Origin: JBDTDV01 sp039922875
GTDB lineage: Bacteria > Actinomycetota > Actinomycetes > Actinomycetales > Microbacteriaceae
Reading direction: 5' to 3'
Assembly (NCBI GenBank): GCA_039922875.1
Contig: JBDTDV010000060.1
Location: 1 to 44,691, forward strand
Length of the DNA: 44,691 nucleotides
Shown here one piece after another: positions 25,443-32,571 of the stretch. The first letter of the stretch is position 1, and every line of letters starts with the position of its first letter. The position numbers were made by a program, and so were the translations under genes. The notes under the pieces were generated by a model. It searched no databases and was not told where the DNA came from. It saw only the letters and a program-made list of their open reading frames with translations.

Positions 25443-26081
25443 CTACAGGTCGAGTGTGTCTCCGGGCTCGAGCGGGAAGAATTCTCCGCCACCCTGCTCG
25501 GTAGTCAGACGGATGCGCCCGCTGGCCATCGTGTTTCCCCACACCGAATTCGCCATGTCGTGGGTGGCGAAGCTGCGTTTGGGCCGCACGGCAAGCACGA
25601 AGTCCATGAATTCGCCGGACTTGAGCCACGGTGCGCTGGAGGGCACGGCCAGCGTGTCGACCTGAACGCCCTCGGGAATCGTGAAGGAGTCGCCGGGATA
25701 GTAGAGCGTGTCGTTGACCAGCACACCGACATTGTCCACCAGCGGGATCGATGAGTGGATCATCGCGTGCTTGGCTCCGAAGAACCGGAGGGTGAACCCT
25801 TCCGCCTCGACGATATCGCCGTCCTGGACGACGCTGACGTCGAAGCCTTCTGCCGCTGCCGCAAAACCGGCCGGGCCGAAGATCGGCGCGTCGGGACTGA
25901 GCTGTCGGATCCGGGTCAGCTGCTCAGGTGTCCAGTGATCGGCATGCTCGTGCGTGACAACGACCGCTGCGGTGCTGCCGGCATCCGTGATCGGCGTGGT
26001 CATCGAGCCCGGATCGATGAAGAGCTTCCGACCGGATGCTTCGAGTACCAGGGCGGCATGCTCAAGCTTGGTTAGTCTCAT
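25443..26081 (-). CDS. MBL-fold metallo-hydrolase (UlaG-like)
   Basis: The 212-residue protein has the metallo-beta-lactamase metal motif THEHADHW (HxHxDH, about 43-50), a later Asp in YYPGDSF and a His in FATHDM. It begins MRLTKLEHAALVLE, typical of the UlaG-like subgroup of small MBL hydrolases. The substrate is unknown. It is convergent with pckG across the palindromic terminator. Confidence 0.88.
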   Translation of the reverse strand: MRLTKLEHAALVLEASGRKLFIDPGSMTTPITDAGSTAAVVVTHEHADHWTPEQLTRIRQLSPDAPIFGPAGFAAAAEGFDVSVVQDGDIVEAEGFTLRFFGAKHAMIHSSIPLVDNVGVLVNDTLYYPGDSFTIPEGVQVDTLAVPSSAPWLKSGEFMDFVLAVRPKRSFATHDMANSVWGNTMASGRIRLTTEQGGGEFFPLEPGDTLDL

Positions 26082-26182
26082 GGTGTGAGCTAATACCCGA
26101 TTTCGTTGCCACGCAACCAGACCAGGATGGGGTAGTACTCAGCCTCTTTCGTGCAGGCGAGCTGCTTTTCAGAACAAGCAGT

Positions 26183-26211
26183 TTGGCCGCCGCTTGGGGA
26201 TGTGGCATACT
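26183..26211 (+). promoter_or_regulatory. Predicted tRNA-Glu promoter
   Basis: TTGGCC (26183-26188) and CATACT (26206-26211), separated by 17 bases, lie 18 bases before the tRNA. The rest of the 147-base gap upstream of the tRNA shows nothing else I can name. Confidence 0.5.
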
Positions 26212-26228
26212 CGTAAAGTTGTTTCACT

Positions 26229-26304
26229 GGCCCCATCGTTTAGCGGCCTAGGACGTCGCCCTCTCACGGCGGTAACGCGGGTTCAAATCCCGCTGGGGTC
26301 ACCA
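26229..26304 (+). tRNA. tRNA-Glu (anticodon CTC)
   Basis: A full cloverleaf can be drawn. Acceptor stem GGCCCCA pairs with TGGGGTC (one G-T), the anticodon stem is TCGCC/GGCGG with loop CTCTCAC and anticodon CTC, and the T arm is GCGGG-TTCAAAT-CCCGC. The discriminator A is at 26301 and CCA is encoded at 26302-26304. It reads GAG codons. Its 3' end borders the integrase relic, consistent with use as an attachment site. Confidence 0.97.
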
Positions 26305-26306
26305 AC

Positions 26307-26347
26307 AGCCCGGATACCAGTCATTCACTGGTTTCCGGGCTTTTCTT
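26307..26347 (+). terminator. Intrinsic terminator of tRNA-Glu
   Basis: AGCCCGGA (26307-26314) pairs with TCCGGGCT (26334-26341), and ACCAGT with ACTGGT inside it; the hairpin is followed by TTTCTTT. It starts two bases after the encoded CCA. Confidence 0.88.
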
Positions 26348-26397
26348 TGCTCTGGCCCGGCGGGGCATGATTTTGCCTCCTGGCAACAGTTTGGCAA

Positions 26398-26625
26398 CAC
26401 GTGAATGTCTCGCTGCATCGTCGAGAGCGGTCGCACGTTCACAGCGAGCTGCAGAGCGCCGCTGAGTACGTTGGCGACCTTTCGTATGGTCTCCGGCGAC
26501 CCGGGAAGTTCGGCTGCCCATTGGATGGATCGGTGTACCGACCGCTTCCTTTGTCGACTTCGACCGCCGCGAAATACAGCTGGGCTGTAGACCTCGATGC
26601 TCCCCATGTGAATACCCCCTTTCAA
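26398..26625 (-). pseudogene. Tyrosine integrase relic beside tRNA-Glu
   Basis: Reading the minus strand from 26607 gives MGSIEVYSP, a start typical of actinobacterial phage and ICE integrases. Codons at 26499-26440 read SPETIRKVANVLSGALQLAV, which matches the core-binding domain of tyrosine recombinases. The SAM-like N-domain between them is mostly missing, and no catalytic Arg...HxxR...Tyr domain follows, so this is a remnant with internal deletions. Its place just past the tRNA-Glu gene, pointing back at it, is what one expects of an element integrated at that tRNA. This remnant accounts for most of the roughly 410 bases between the tRNA and the toxin-antitoxin remnant; I see nothing else coding there. 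Confidence 0.6.
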
Positions 26626-26678
26626 TAGTGAATTCCCCCGCCGACATCAAAACGGCGCGCAAATTGCCTGTGGCGTTA

Positions 26679-26690
26679 TTGTGTACACAA
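26679..26690. promoter_or_regulatory. Palindrome with TGTACA core, YefM-like operator
   Basis: TTGTGTACACAA is a perfect 12-bp palindrome 25 bases before the antitoxin-like start. Its core TGTACA is the half-site core described for YefM-YoeB autoregulation. It appears to be the original operator of the decayed toxin-antitoxin pair. Confidence 0.6.
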
Positions 26691-26715
26691 GTCGCTTAAG
26701 TGCTGCAATCGCTGC

Positions 26716-27399
26716 ATGGATACGGTGACGAGCGAGGTCTCGGCCCGCGAGCTCCGCGGCAACCTCTCCGACGTGCTTGGGCGCGCAATGTATGGCGGCG
26801 AGCGTGTATTCACGACTGCGGCTGCTCGCCAGGTGAGGAAGCTGCCTCGGCAGGCACGTGACCGTCTGCTCCAGCTCATCGATGGCTTGGCTGAGGAGCC
26901 TCGACCACATGGTGCTCGCAAACTGCTGGGGGAGGAGATCGCCTGGCGGGCGCGCGCCGGTGATTATCGCGTCACTTACGAGGTGCTCGATGACGCACTC
27001 CTTGTGACAGTCGTTCGCGCCGGCCACCGTCGCGACGTCGACGACAACCGCTGGAGAGCCTCTCCCGACAGCCGGTTTAGCGGCGCTGATAGGGCACAAC
27101 CTGGTTTACACGAGTCCCTTGATTTCCCGGGGCATTTTCGTAGCACTTTAAAGAGTGCTGGCGTCGTTCCCAGCCGATCGGCCGATTGCTTCGCCCGATC
27201 GCGCTGCGTAGGTCTGCGGCGTACCCTCTTTGCATGTGCCGGAACATTCACACCCTCCACAATTTCGAGCCAGCCGCATCCCGTGACGAAGTGCACGCGG
27301 CGGCGTTGCAGTATGTACGCAAGATCAGCGGAACGACTAAGCCGTCGAAGGCCAATGCGCAGGCGTTCGACCGCGCCGTTCGTGAGATCGCACACCTGA
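26716..27399 (+). pseudogene. In-frame Phd-antitoxin / RelE-toxin chimera
   Basis: The frame opens with SARELRGNLSDVLGRAMYGG, the N-terminus of a Phd/YefM antitoxin. It switches after about 31 residues to TTAAARQVRKLPRQARDRLL ... GDYRVTYEVLDDALLVTVVR AGHRRDV, a RelE/ParE toxin lacking only its first few residues. An in-frame deletion of the antitoxin C-terminus and toxin start explains it. The toxin homology ends near 27045; the frame then runs on 117 codons through unrelated sequence and into the DUF2277 gene in another frame, so the normal stop is also lost. It could be translated, but it is probably a dead remnant. Confidence 0.7.
27142..27159. repeat. Short inverted repeat upstream of DUF2277
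   Basis: AGCACT and AGTGCT form a 6-bp stem around TTAAAG. It lies between the chimera's homology end and the DUF2277 gene. It is too weak to call a terminator with confidence. Confidence 0.3.
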
Positions 27400-27506
27400 C
27401 CCAGCACCTCCTCGACGACCTCGTGACGACCGCCCCTCCGAAAGATCGCGAGGTCGAGGCGGCCAAGGCCAAGGAGCGCTCTGCCCGTCGCTTCGCCGCC
27501 GCCTGA
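27234..27506 (+). CDS. DUF2277 family protein
   Basis: The 90-residue protein matches DUF2277 from its first residues, MCRNIHTLHNFEP, to its C-terminal TTAPPKDREVEAAKAK. The family is small, soluble and of unknown function. An early MCRNIH cysteine/histidine pair is conserved and might bind metal. I chose the ATG at 27234 because family homology begins exactly there; an upstream in-frame start adds unrelated residues. Confidence 0.88.
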   Translation: MCRNIHTLHNFEPAASRDEVHAAALQYVRKISGTTKPSKANAQAFDRAVREIAHLTQHLLDDLVTTAPPKDREVEAAKAKERSARRFAAA

Positions 27507-27558
27507 CCCCCTGGCGTTCCGACTGCAGGCGAAAGGCCGACCTCGCACCGCGAAGACG

Positions 27559-27616
27559 TGTGCGAATCGAAGCGGTGTGCCAATCGAAGCGGTGTGCGAA
27601 TCGAAGCGGTGTGCCA
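27559..27616. repeat. 17-bp tandem repeat, three full units and a partial
   Basis: The unit TGTGCGAATCGAAGCGG occurs at 27559-27575, 27576-27592 (one change, CC for CG) and 27593-27609, followed by a partial TGTGCC unit. Units alternate G and C at one position, so the true period may be 34 bp. It sits directly before the DUF1345 gene. Confidence 0.88.
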
Positions 27617-27626
27617 CCATCGGAGC

Positions 27627-28289
27627 ATGAGCAACCATGGTGTCCGCAGATGGCGTTCCTGGCCGTCGGGCCTGAGACTGATCGTGATGGCCGTGGTCGG
27701 AGGTGTCGCAGCGATATTGACCGGCTTGATTGGGTCGTGGGCCTTCGCGGCAATCGTCGGCTGGGCTGCCGCTTCCCTCACCTACACCGCCTGGGTGTGG
27801 ATCGCGGTCGGGAGGATGGATGCGAAGGCGACGGCAAACCATGCCACTCGAGAGGATCCGTCATGGCGGGTGACCGACCTGCTGCTGGTGCTGGCGAGTC
27901 TGGCAAGCCTCGGTGCCGTCGCGTTCATCCTGACCTATTCCCGGAGTGCTGCCGGAGCGGGCAAGGGTGTCTCGGCGGGCCTGGCAGTGCTGAGCGTTGC
28001 ACTGTCCTGGGCATTGGTGCACACCCTGTTCACCCTGCGCTACGCGTCGCTGTACTACCAAGGGACGCCGGGAGGAATCAACTTCAACCAGGATCCCGAG
28101 AAGGATCCTCCGCGATACAGCGACTTCGCCTACGTTTCGTTCACCTTGGGGATGACCTTCCAAGTCTCGGACACCAACCTCGGTACCCACGCGATTCGCG
28201 CGACCGCGCTGCGGCAGGGCTTGCTTTCCTACCTGTTCGGCTCCATCGTGTTGGCGACGGTGATCAACCTGATTGCCGGGCTGAACTGA
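27627..28289 (+). CDS. DUF1345 family membrane protein
   Basis: The 220-residue protein has five predicted membrane helices and the DUF1345 hallmark SFTLGMTFQVSDTNLGTHAI followed by RATALRQGLLSYLFG. The family has no assigned function. I placed the start at ATG 27627 (MSNHGV), just after the tandem repeat; GGAG lies one base upstream, which is closer than usual. An upstream frame through the repeat is open but looks unlike the family. Confidence 0.85.
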   Translation: MSNHGVRRWRSWPSGLRLIVMAVVGGVAAILTGLIGSWAFAAIVGWAAASLTYTAWVWIAVGRMDAKATANHATREDPSWRVTDLLLVLASLASLGAVAFILTYSRSAAGAGKGVSAGLAVLSVALSWALVHTLFTLRYASLYYQGTPGGINFNQDPEKDPPRYSDFAYVSFTLGMTFQVSDTNLGTHAIRATALRQGLLSYLFGSIVLATVINLIAGLN

Positions 28290-28304
28290 GAGGTCCGTTA
28301 GGAT

Positions 28305-28445
28305 CGGGAAGCGAAGGGGAGTATCCCACGCGGCCTCGGTGCAGGTCGCGTACCGTGTTTCGTCAGTACGAGCCGTATCGTTGCGGTTCCGGGCACGGAG
28401 GCATCGCCGGCATGGGTCCGTTCGATGCGGGAGAGACTTTCGGCA
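28305..28445 (+). ncRNA. yybP-ykoY-type (Mn2+) riboswitch upstream of terC
   Basis: The leader contains both conserved loops of this riboswitch: AGGGGAGTA (28315-28323) and GGGAGAGACTTTCG (28429-28442). CGAAG beside the first pairs with TTTCG beside the second to form P1. GCATCG (28411-28416) pairs with CGATGC just before the second loop. The yybP-ykoY class senses Mn2+ and controls Mn2+ exporters and TerC/Alx-type proteins, so its position 35 bases before a TerC gene fits well. The exact ends are approximate. Confidence 0.82.
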
Positions 28446-28479
28446 CGTTCGCCGTTCGCGGCCACGACGAGAGGCCTCT

Positions 28480-29481
28480 ATGGAGCTAGAACTCCCCGCC
28501 TGGTTTGAAATCGGGTCCATGATCGTCTTGATGCTGATTCTGATCGGCGACCTGATCCTGGTCTACTGGCGGCCGCACGTGCCTCCGGCTCGGGAAGCCA
28601 CAGTCTGGGTGGCTGTCTACGTGTTTCTCGCCTTGGTCTTCGCGGGGATCATCTTTGCGATGGGCGATGCCGAACACGCCGGTCAGTTTATTGCCGGCTG
28701 GCTGACCGAGTACAGCCTGAGCATCGACAATCTCTTTGTCTTCGTTCTGATCATGACCCGGTTCAAAGTCCCGCGAAAGTACCAGCAGGAGGCGCTGATG
28801 GTGGGGATCATCATCGCGCTGGTGTTCCGGGGCATCTTCATCATCCTCGGTGCGCAACTGATCGCGAACTTCAGCTGGGTGTTCTACCTTTTCGGCACTT
28901 TCTTGCTGTACACGGCGGTGCGTCAGGTGCTGAGCAACGAAGGCGAAGGCACCGAAGACAACGCCTTCGTCAGGTATCTGCGGCGTCGGCTCCGGGTATC
29001 GAATCAGTACGATGGCAGCAAGATCCGAACCACAGTGGACGGACAGCGCATGTTCACTCCGATGCTCGTGGTGTTCCTCGCCCTCGGCTCGACCGATCTG
29101 CTTTTCGCGCTGGATTCGATTCCGGCGATCTTCGGCATCACCACCAGTGCCTTCCTGGTCTTCACCGCCAACGTCTTTGCCCTGATGGGTTTGCGGCAGT
29201 TGTACTTCCTGCTCGGCCATCTGTTGGAGAAGCTCGAATATCTCAAATACGGTATCGGAGCGATCTTGTTCTTCATCGGGGTGAAGCTCGTCTTCCACGC
29301 CATGCACGAGAACACGCTCTCCTTTATCAACAGCGGTCAGCCGATCCTGTGGGCACCGGAGATCGGCACCTGGACATCCCTCGCGGTGATCATCGCGGCG
29401 ATGGCTGCGGCTACGATTGCAAGTCTGGTGAAGATGCGCATCGTCGGGCAGCGGTCTGGCGGTGCGCCGGACGAGCGATGA
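28480..29481 (+). CDS. TerC/Alx-family membrane protein
   Basis: The 333-residue protein has about nine hydrophobic segments and TerC signatures: TEYSLSIDNLFVFVLIMTRF near residue 75 and ALGSTDLLFALDSIPAIFGI near residue 210, each with acidic residues in the membrane. Relatives include E. coli Alx and Bacillus YkoY/MeeF, which export Mn2+ or help metalate exported enzymes. The ATG at 28480 follows AGAGG by 5 bases. An upstream frame would begin inside the riboswitch and is rejected. Control by Mn2+ is expected from the leader. Confidence 0.92.
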   Translation: MELELPAWFEIGSMIVLMLILIGDLILVYWRPHVPPAREATVWVAVYVFLALVFAGIIFAMGDAEHAGQFIAGWLTEYSLSIDNLFVFVLIMTRFKVPRKYQQEALMVGIIIALVFRGIFIILGAQLIANFSWVFYLFGTFLLYTAVRQVLSNEGEGTEDNAFVRYLRRRLRVSNQYDGSKIRTTVDGQRMFTPMLVVFLALGSTDLLFALDSIPAIFGITTSAFLVFTANVFALMGLRQLYFLLGHLLEKLEYLKYGIGAILFFIGVKLVFHAMHENTLSFINSGQPILWAPEIGTWTSLAVIIAAMAAATIASLVKMRIVGQRSGGAPDER

Positions 29482-29536
29482 GTGTCGCGGTCGCGGGAGG
29501 AACTCACTGAGTGAGCACAATGATCGGAGTGAGCGC

Positions 29537-30310
29537 GTGATTCAGGTGAGCGCACGCAGCGACGTCGGGCGCGTGCGCAAGGTCAACGAAGACAGCTTTC
29601 TGGCCCGGATGCCGGTCTTCCTCGTCGCGGACGGCATGGGCGGTCATGCCAGAGGTGATAAGGCGAGCCAGGCGGCGGTCAGGATCTTCGAGGAACGGAT
29701 CACCGAGGGGTCAGCCCCGACGCCGGATACCGTGCTGGAAGCGATCCATGCCGCCAACGACGCGGTCCGTTCCCTTTCCGAGTATGCCGACACCGGCATT
29801 GCCCGCGCCGGTACCACCCTGACCGGGGTTGTCCAGGTCCGCGCGGAAGGCGAGGACACCGATGCTCTCACGCACTGGATGGTGGTCAACGTCGGAGACT
29901 CCCGGGTGTACGGCTGGGACGGCCGCAGCCTGGTCCAACTCAGTGTGGACCACTCGGCTGTTCAGGAGCTGATGGATGCCGGCGCGATCACCCCGGAACA
30001 GGCGGCACGGCATCCCGAACGCAACGTGATCACGCGTGCCATCGGCGCAGAAGACAGTGTCGATGCCGACTTCTCGCTGCTTCCGGTCGGCGGCCGGCAG
30101 ACCTTCCTGGTGTGCTCGGACGGGCTGACCAAAGAACTGGACGATGGCAAGATCGCCGGGCTGCTTGCCGAGACCGCCGGGCAGCCAGACCAGGATCCGG
30201 CCACCGTTCTGGTGAACGCCGCGCTGGCTGCCGGTGGACGGGACAATGTCACGGTGCTCGTCGTCGAATCACTGCCCGCTGACCGCACCGGCCCGCTCAG
30301 CAGCAGGTGA
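29537..30310 (+). CDS. PP2C-family serine/threonine phosphatase
   Basis: The protein of about 257 residues has the PP2C metal-binding and catalytic motifs in order: SDVGRVRKVNEDSF, VADGMGGHARGD, NVGDSRVYGW, LVCSDGLTKEL and GRDNVTVLVVES. It dephosphorylates Ser/Thr on proteins, usually opposing Hanks-type kinases; no kinase is in this window. I chose the GTG at 29537 because GGAG lies 7 bases upstream and the family begins there. No membrane helix is present, so it is cytoplasmic. Confidence 0.9.
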   Translation: MIQVSARSDVGRVRKVNEDSFLARMPVFLVADGMGGHARGDKASQAAVRIFEERITEGSAPTPDTVLEAIHAANDAVRSLSEYADTGIARAGTTLTGVVQVRAEGEDTDALTHWMVVNVGDSRVYGWDGRSLVQLSVDHSAVQELMDAGAITPEQAARHPERNVITRAIGAEDSVDADFSLLPVGGRQTFLVCSDGLTKELDDGKIAGLLAETAGQPDQDPATVLVNAALAAGGRDNVTVLVVESLPADRTGPLSSR

Positions 30311-30316
30311 TAATCT
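30311..30316 (+). promoter_or_regulatory. Predicted -10 box of the leu operon (leaderless)
   Basis: TAATCT ends 6 bases before the ATG of the leucine leader peptide, the same TANNNT-N6-ATG layout seen before the dehydrogenase-like gene at 20110 and recG. It overlaps the spacer just after the PP2C stop. No clear -35 box is visible. Confidence 0.55.
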
Positions 30317-30322
30317 AGCGGC

Positions 30323-30367
30323 ATGCTGTTCGGCCTGCTTCTCCTTAGCTGCCGCGACGAGGCCTAG
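30323..30367 (+). CDS. Leucine leader peptide (attenuator peptide) of leuCD
   Basis: A 14-codon frame reads MLFGLLLLSCRDEA and stops at TAG 30365. Four consecutive leucine codons (CTG CTT CTC CTT, 30335-30346) plus one more at position 2 lie directly upstream of a terminator-like hairpin and leuC. Leader peptides rich in the regulated amino acid are the hallmark of ribosome-mediated attenuation. Stalling at these codons when charged leucyl-tRNA is scarce should let transcription continue. There is no ribosome binding site, but a TAATCT box 6 bases upstream suggests a leaderless start. It is too short for standard gene finders. Confidence 0.8.
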   Translation: MLFGLLLLSCRDEA

Positions 30368-30397
30368 TCAAGCCAGACTCGTCGCGGGGTTTGTTGT
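30352..30397 (+). terminator. leuCD attenuator hairpin
   Basis: CCGCGACGAG (30352-30361) and CTCGTCGCGG (30378-30387) form a perfect 10-bp stem with a 16-base loop, followed by GGTTTGTTG. The upstream arm overlaps codons 10-13 of the leader peptide, so a ribosome held at the leucine codons would cover part of it. I could not identify a separate antiterminator helix. Confidence 0.72.
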
Positions 30398-30431
30398 CGG
30401 CTGATCACCGTTTGACAGGGAGTTGCACAAC

Positions 30432-31952
30432 ATGAATAACGAAGCAGGCACCACCGGCGCCGAGGCTACCCTCGGCGCGAACCAGGAAACCTCGCGTCCA
30501 CGTACCCTGGCCGAGAAGGTGTGGGAGGATCACCTGGTGGTCAAGGGCGAAGACGGTTCGCCCGACATCCTCTACATCGATCTTCATCTGATCCACGAGG
30601 TGACCAGTCCACAGGCGTTCGACGGCTTACGCCAGGCCGGACGTCGGCTGCGCCGCCCCGATCTCACCATCGCAACCGAAGACCACAACACCCCGACGCT
30701 GCGTATCGATCGTCCGATCGCCGACCCGGTCAGCCGGACGCAGATCGAGACCCTGCGCCGAAACGTCGACGAGTTCGGGGTCCGGCTGCACTCGCTCGGC
30801 GACATCGACCAGGGCATCGTGCACATCATCGGGCCGCAACTCGGTCTGACGATGCCCGGCATCACGGTGGTCTGCGGAGACTCGCACACCTCAACCCACG
30901 GCGCGTTCGGGGCGATGGCATTCGGCATCGGCACCAGCGAGGTGGAGCACGTGATGGCCACTCAGACCCTGCCGCTGAAACCGTTCAAAACCATGGCCGT
31001 CACCGTCGAGGGAACCCTGCGGCCGGGGGTCACCGCGAAGGACATCATCCTCGCGGTGATCGCCCAGATCGGTACCGGCGGCGGGCAGGGATACGTTCTC
31101 GAATACCGTGGCAGCGCGATCCGCGCGCTCTCCATGGAGGGCCGCATGACAATCTGCAATATGTCGATCGAGGCCGGGGCCCGCGCTGGCATGGTCGCGC
31201 CGGACGAGACCACCTACGACTACCTCAAAGGCCGACCGCATGCACCGCAAGGGCCGGACTGGGACGAGGCGGTCGCCTACTGGAAGACCCTCGCCAGCGA
31301 CGATGACGCCGTCTTCGACGCCGAAATCTTCCTAGACGCGAACACCTTGGAGCCGTTCGTCACCTGGGGCACCAACCCGGGCCAGGGCGTTTCACTGAGC
31401 GAATCCGTCCCCGACCCCGCCTCGTTCCAGGATGCCAACACCCGTGCCGGTGCTGAGCGTGCACTTGCCTACATGGATCTTGCCGCCGGCACCCCGATGA
31501 AGTCGATCGCGGTGGACACCGTGTTCATCGGCTCGTGCACCAATAGTCGGATCGAGGACCTGCGCGCGGCGGCCGAGATCCTCAAGGGACACACCAAGGC
31601 GCCGAACCTGCGCGTCATGGTCGTGCCGGGTTCCGCCCGGGTCCGGCTCGAGGCCGAAGCGGAGGGCATCGACAAGATCTTCACCGACTTCGGTGCCGAA
31701 TGGCGCTTTGCCGGCTGCTCGATGTGTCTCGGGATGAACCCCGACCAGTTGGCGCCGGGGGAGCGTTGCGCATCGACCAGCAACAGGAACTTCGAGGGCC
31801 GGCAGGGCAAGGGCGGTCGCACCCATCTGGTGTCTCCGCTGGTGGCGGCGGCCACCGCGATCCGCGGCACTCTCTCCAGCCCTTGGGATCTGCAACACCC
31901 TGATCCAGAGCCTGCCGGAGGGGCAGGTTCAGCGACCGGAGGGAAGGCCTAA
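30432..31952 (+). CDS. leuC: 3-isopropylmalate dehydratase large subunit LeuC
   Basis: This 506-residue enzyme, with LeuD, isomerises 2-isopropylmalate to 3-isopropylmalate in leucine biosynthesis. The cysteines that bind the catalytic 4Fe-4S cluster are in GSCTNSR and CSMCLG near the C-terminus. GDSHTSTHGAFGAMAFGIGT is the aconitase-family substrate motif. The ATG at 30432 follows AGGGAG by 9 bases; a TTG three codons earlier is less likely. An N-terminal tail of about 25 residues precedes the conserved TLAEKVWEDH. leuD starts 3 bases after its stop. Confidence 0.97.
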   Translation: MNNEAGTTGAEATLGANQETSRPRTLAEKVWEDHLVVKGEDGSPDILYIDLHLIHEVTSPQAFDGLRQAGRRLRRPDLTIATEDHNTPTLRIDRPIADPVSRTQIETLRRNVDEFGVRLHSLGDIDQGIVHIIGPQLGLTMPGITVVCGDSHTSTHGAFGAMAFGIGTSEVEHVMATQTLPLKPFKTMAVTVEGTLRPGVTAKDIILAVIAQIGTGGGQGYVLEYRGSAIRALSMEGRMTICNMSIEAGARAGMVAPDETTYDYLKGRPHAPQGPDWDEAVAYWKTLASDDDAVFDAEIFLDANTLEPFVTWGTNPGQGVSLSESVPDPASFQDANTRAGAERALAYMDLAAGTPMKSIAVDTVFIGSCTNSRIEDLRAAAEILKGHTKAPNLRVMVVPGSARVRLEAEAEGIDKIFTDFGAEWRFAGCSMCLGMNPDQLAPGERCASTSNRNFEGRQGKGGRTHLVSPLVAAATAIRGTLSSPWDLQHPDPEPAGGAGSATGGKA

Positions 31953-31954
31953 CC

Positions 31955-32560
31955 ATGGAAAAAATCTCCACCGTCACCGGAGTGGCCGTGCCATTGCGTC
32001 GATCGCAGGTCGATACCGACCAGATTATCCCGGCCGTCTATCTCAAGCGGGTCACCAAGACCGGATTCGAAGATGCACTCTTCGCCGACTGGCGGCAACA
32101 GCCCGAATTCGTACTGAATCAGCCGGAATATGCCAACCCGCGGGTGCTGGTGGCGGGGGCCGACTTCGGCACCGGTTCCTCGCGGGAACACGCCGTGTGG
32201 GCATTGCGCGATTACGGCTTCCGTGCCGTGCTCAGTCCGCGCTTCGCGGACATATTTCGTGGCAACTCCGGCAAGCAGGGCCTGCTCACCGGGCAGATCA
32301 CCCAGGAGGCGGCCGAAAAGATGTGGGCGGCAATCGAGGCGAACCCAGGAATAGTCGCCAGTGTCGATCTGGTTGCACGGACAGCGGCGATCGCCGACCT
32401 GAGCGTGTCATTCGAGATCGATGATTACACTAGGTGGCGACTACTCGAGGGTCTGGATGATATCGGCCTGACTCTGCGCAACGAAGCGGCTATCACCGAG
32501 TTCGAAAGCCACCGCGAAAGCTGGCGGCCGCGCACTCTTCCGGTAAAACAGGCTCAATAG
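31955..32560 (+). CDS. leuD: 3-isopropylmalate dehydratase small subunit LeuD
   Basis: The 201-residue partner of LeuC carries the swivel-domain motif GADFGTGSSREHAVWAL and the substrate-loop QVDTDQIIPAVYLKR. It completes the active site of isopropylmalate isomerase. It starts 3 bases after leuC, so the two are cotranscribed and both should respond to the leucine attenuator. murA begins 12 bases after its stop, so read-through from the leu promoter may also reach cell-wall genes. Confidence 0.97.
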   Translation: MEKISTVTGVAVPLRRSQVDTDQIIPAVYLKRVTKTGFEDALFADWRQQPEFVLNQPEYANPRVLVAGADFGTGSSREHAVWALRDYGFRAVLSPRFADIFRGNSGKQGLLTGQITQEAAEKMWAAIEANPGIVASVDLVARTAAIADLSVSFEIDDYTRWRLLEGLDDIGLTLRNEAAITEFESHRESWRPRTLPVKQAQ

Positions 32561-32571
32561 ACGGGTATTTT

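Noticed and set aside
26321..26662. Separate small gene on the minus strand beside tRNA-Glu
   Set aside because: It reads through the tRNA terminator and overlaps the integrase remnant in another frame, and resembles no family.
27559..27616. Possible CRISPR array from regularly repeated sequence
   Set aside because: The 17-bp units are directly adjacent with no spacers, and no cas genes are in the window. It is a tandem repeat.
28339..28479. Upstream start for TerC
   Set aside because: It would translate the riboswitch; homology and a ribosome binding site support the ATG at 28480.
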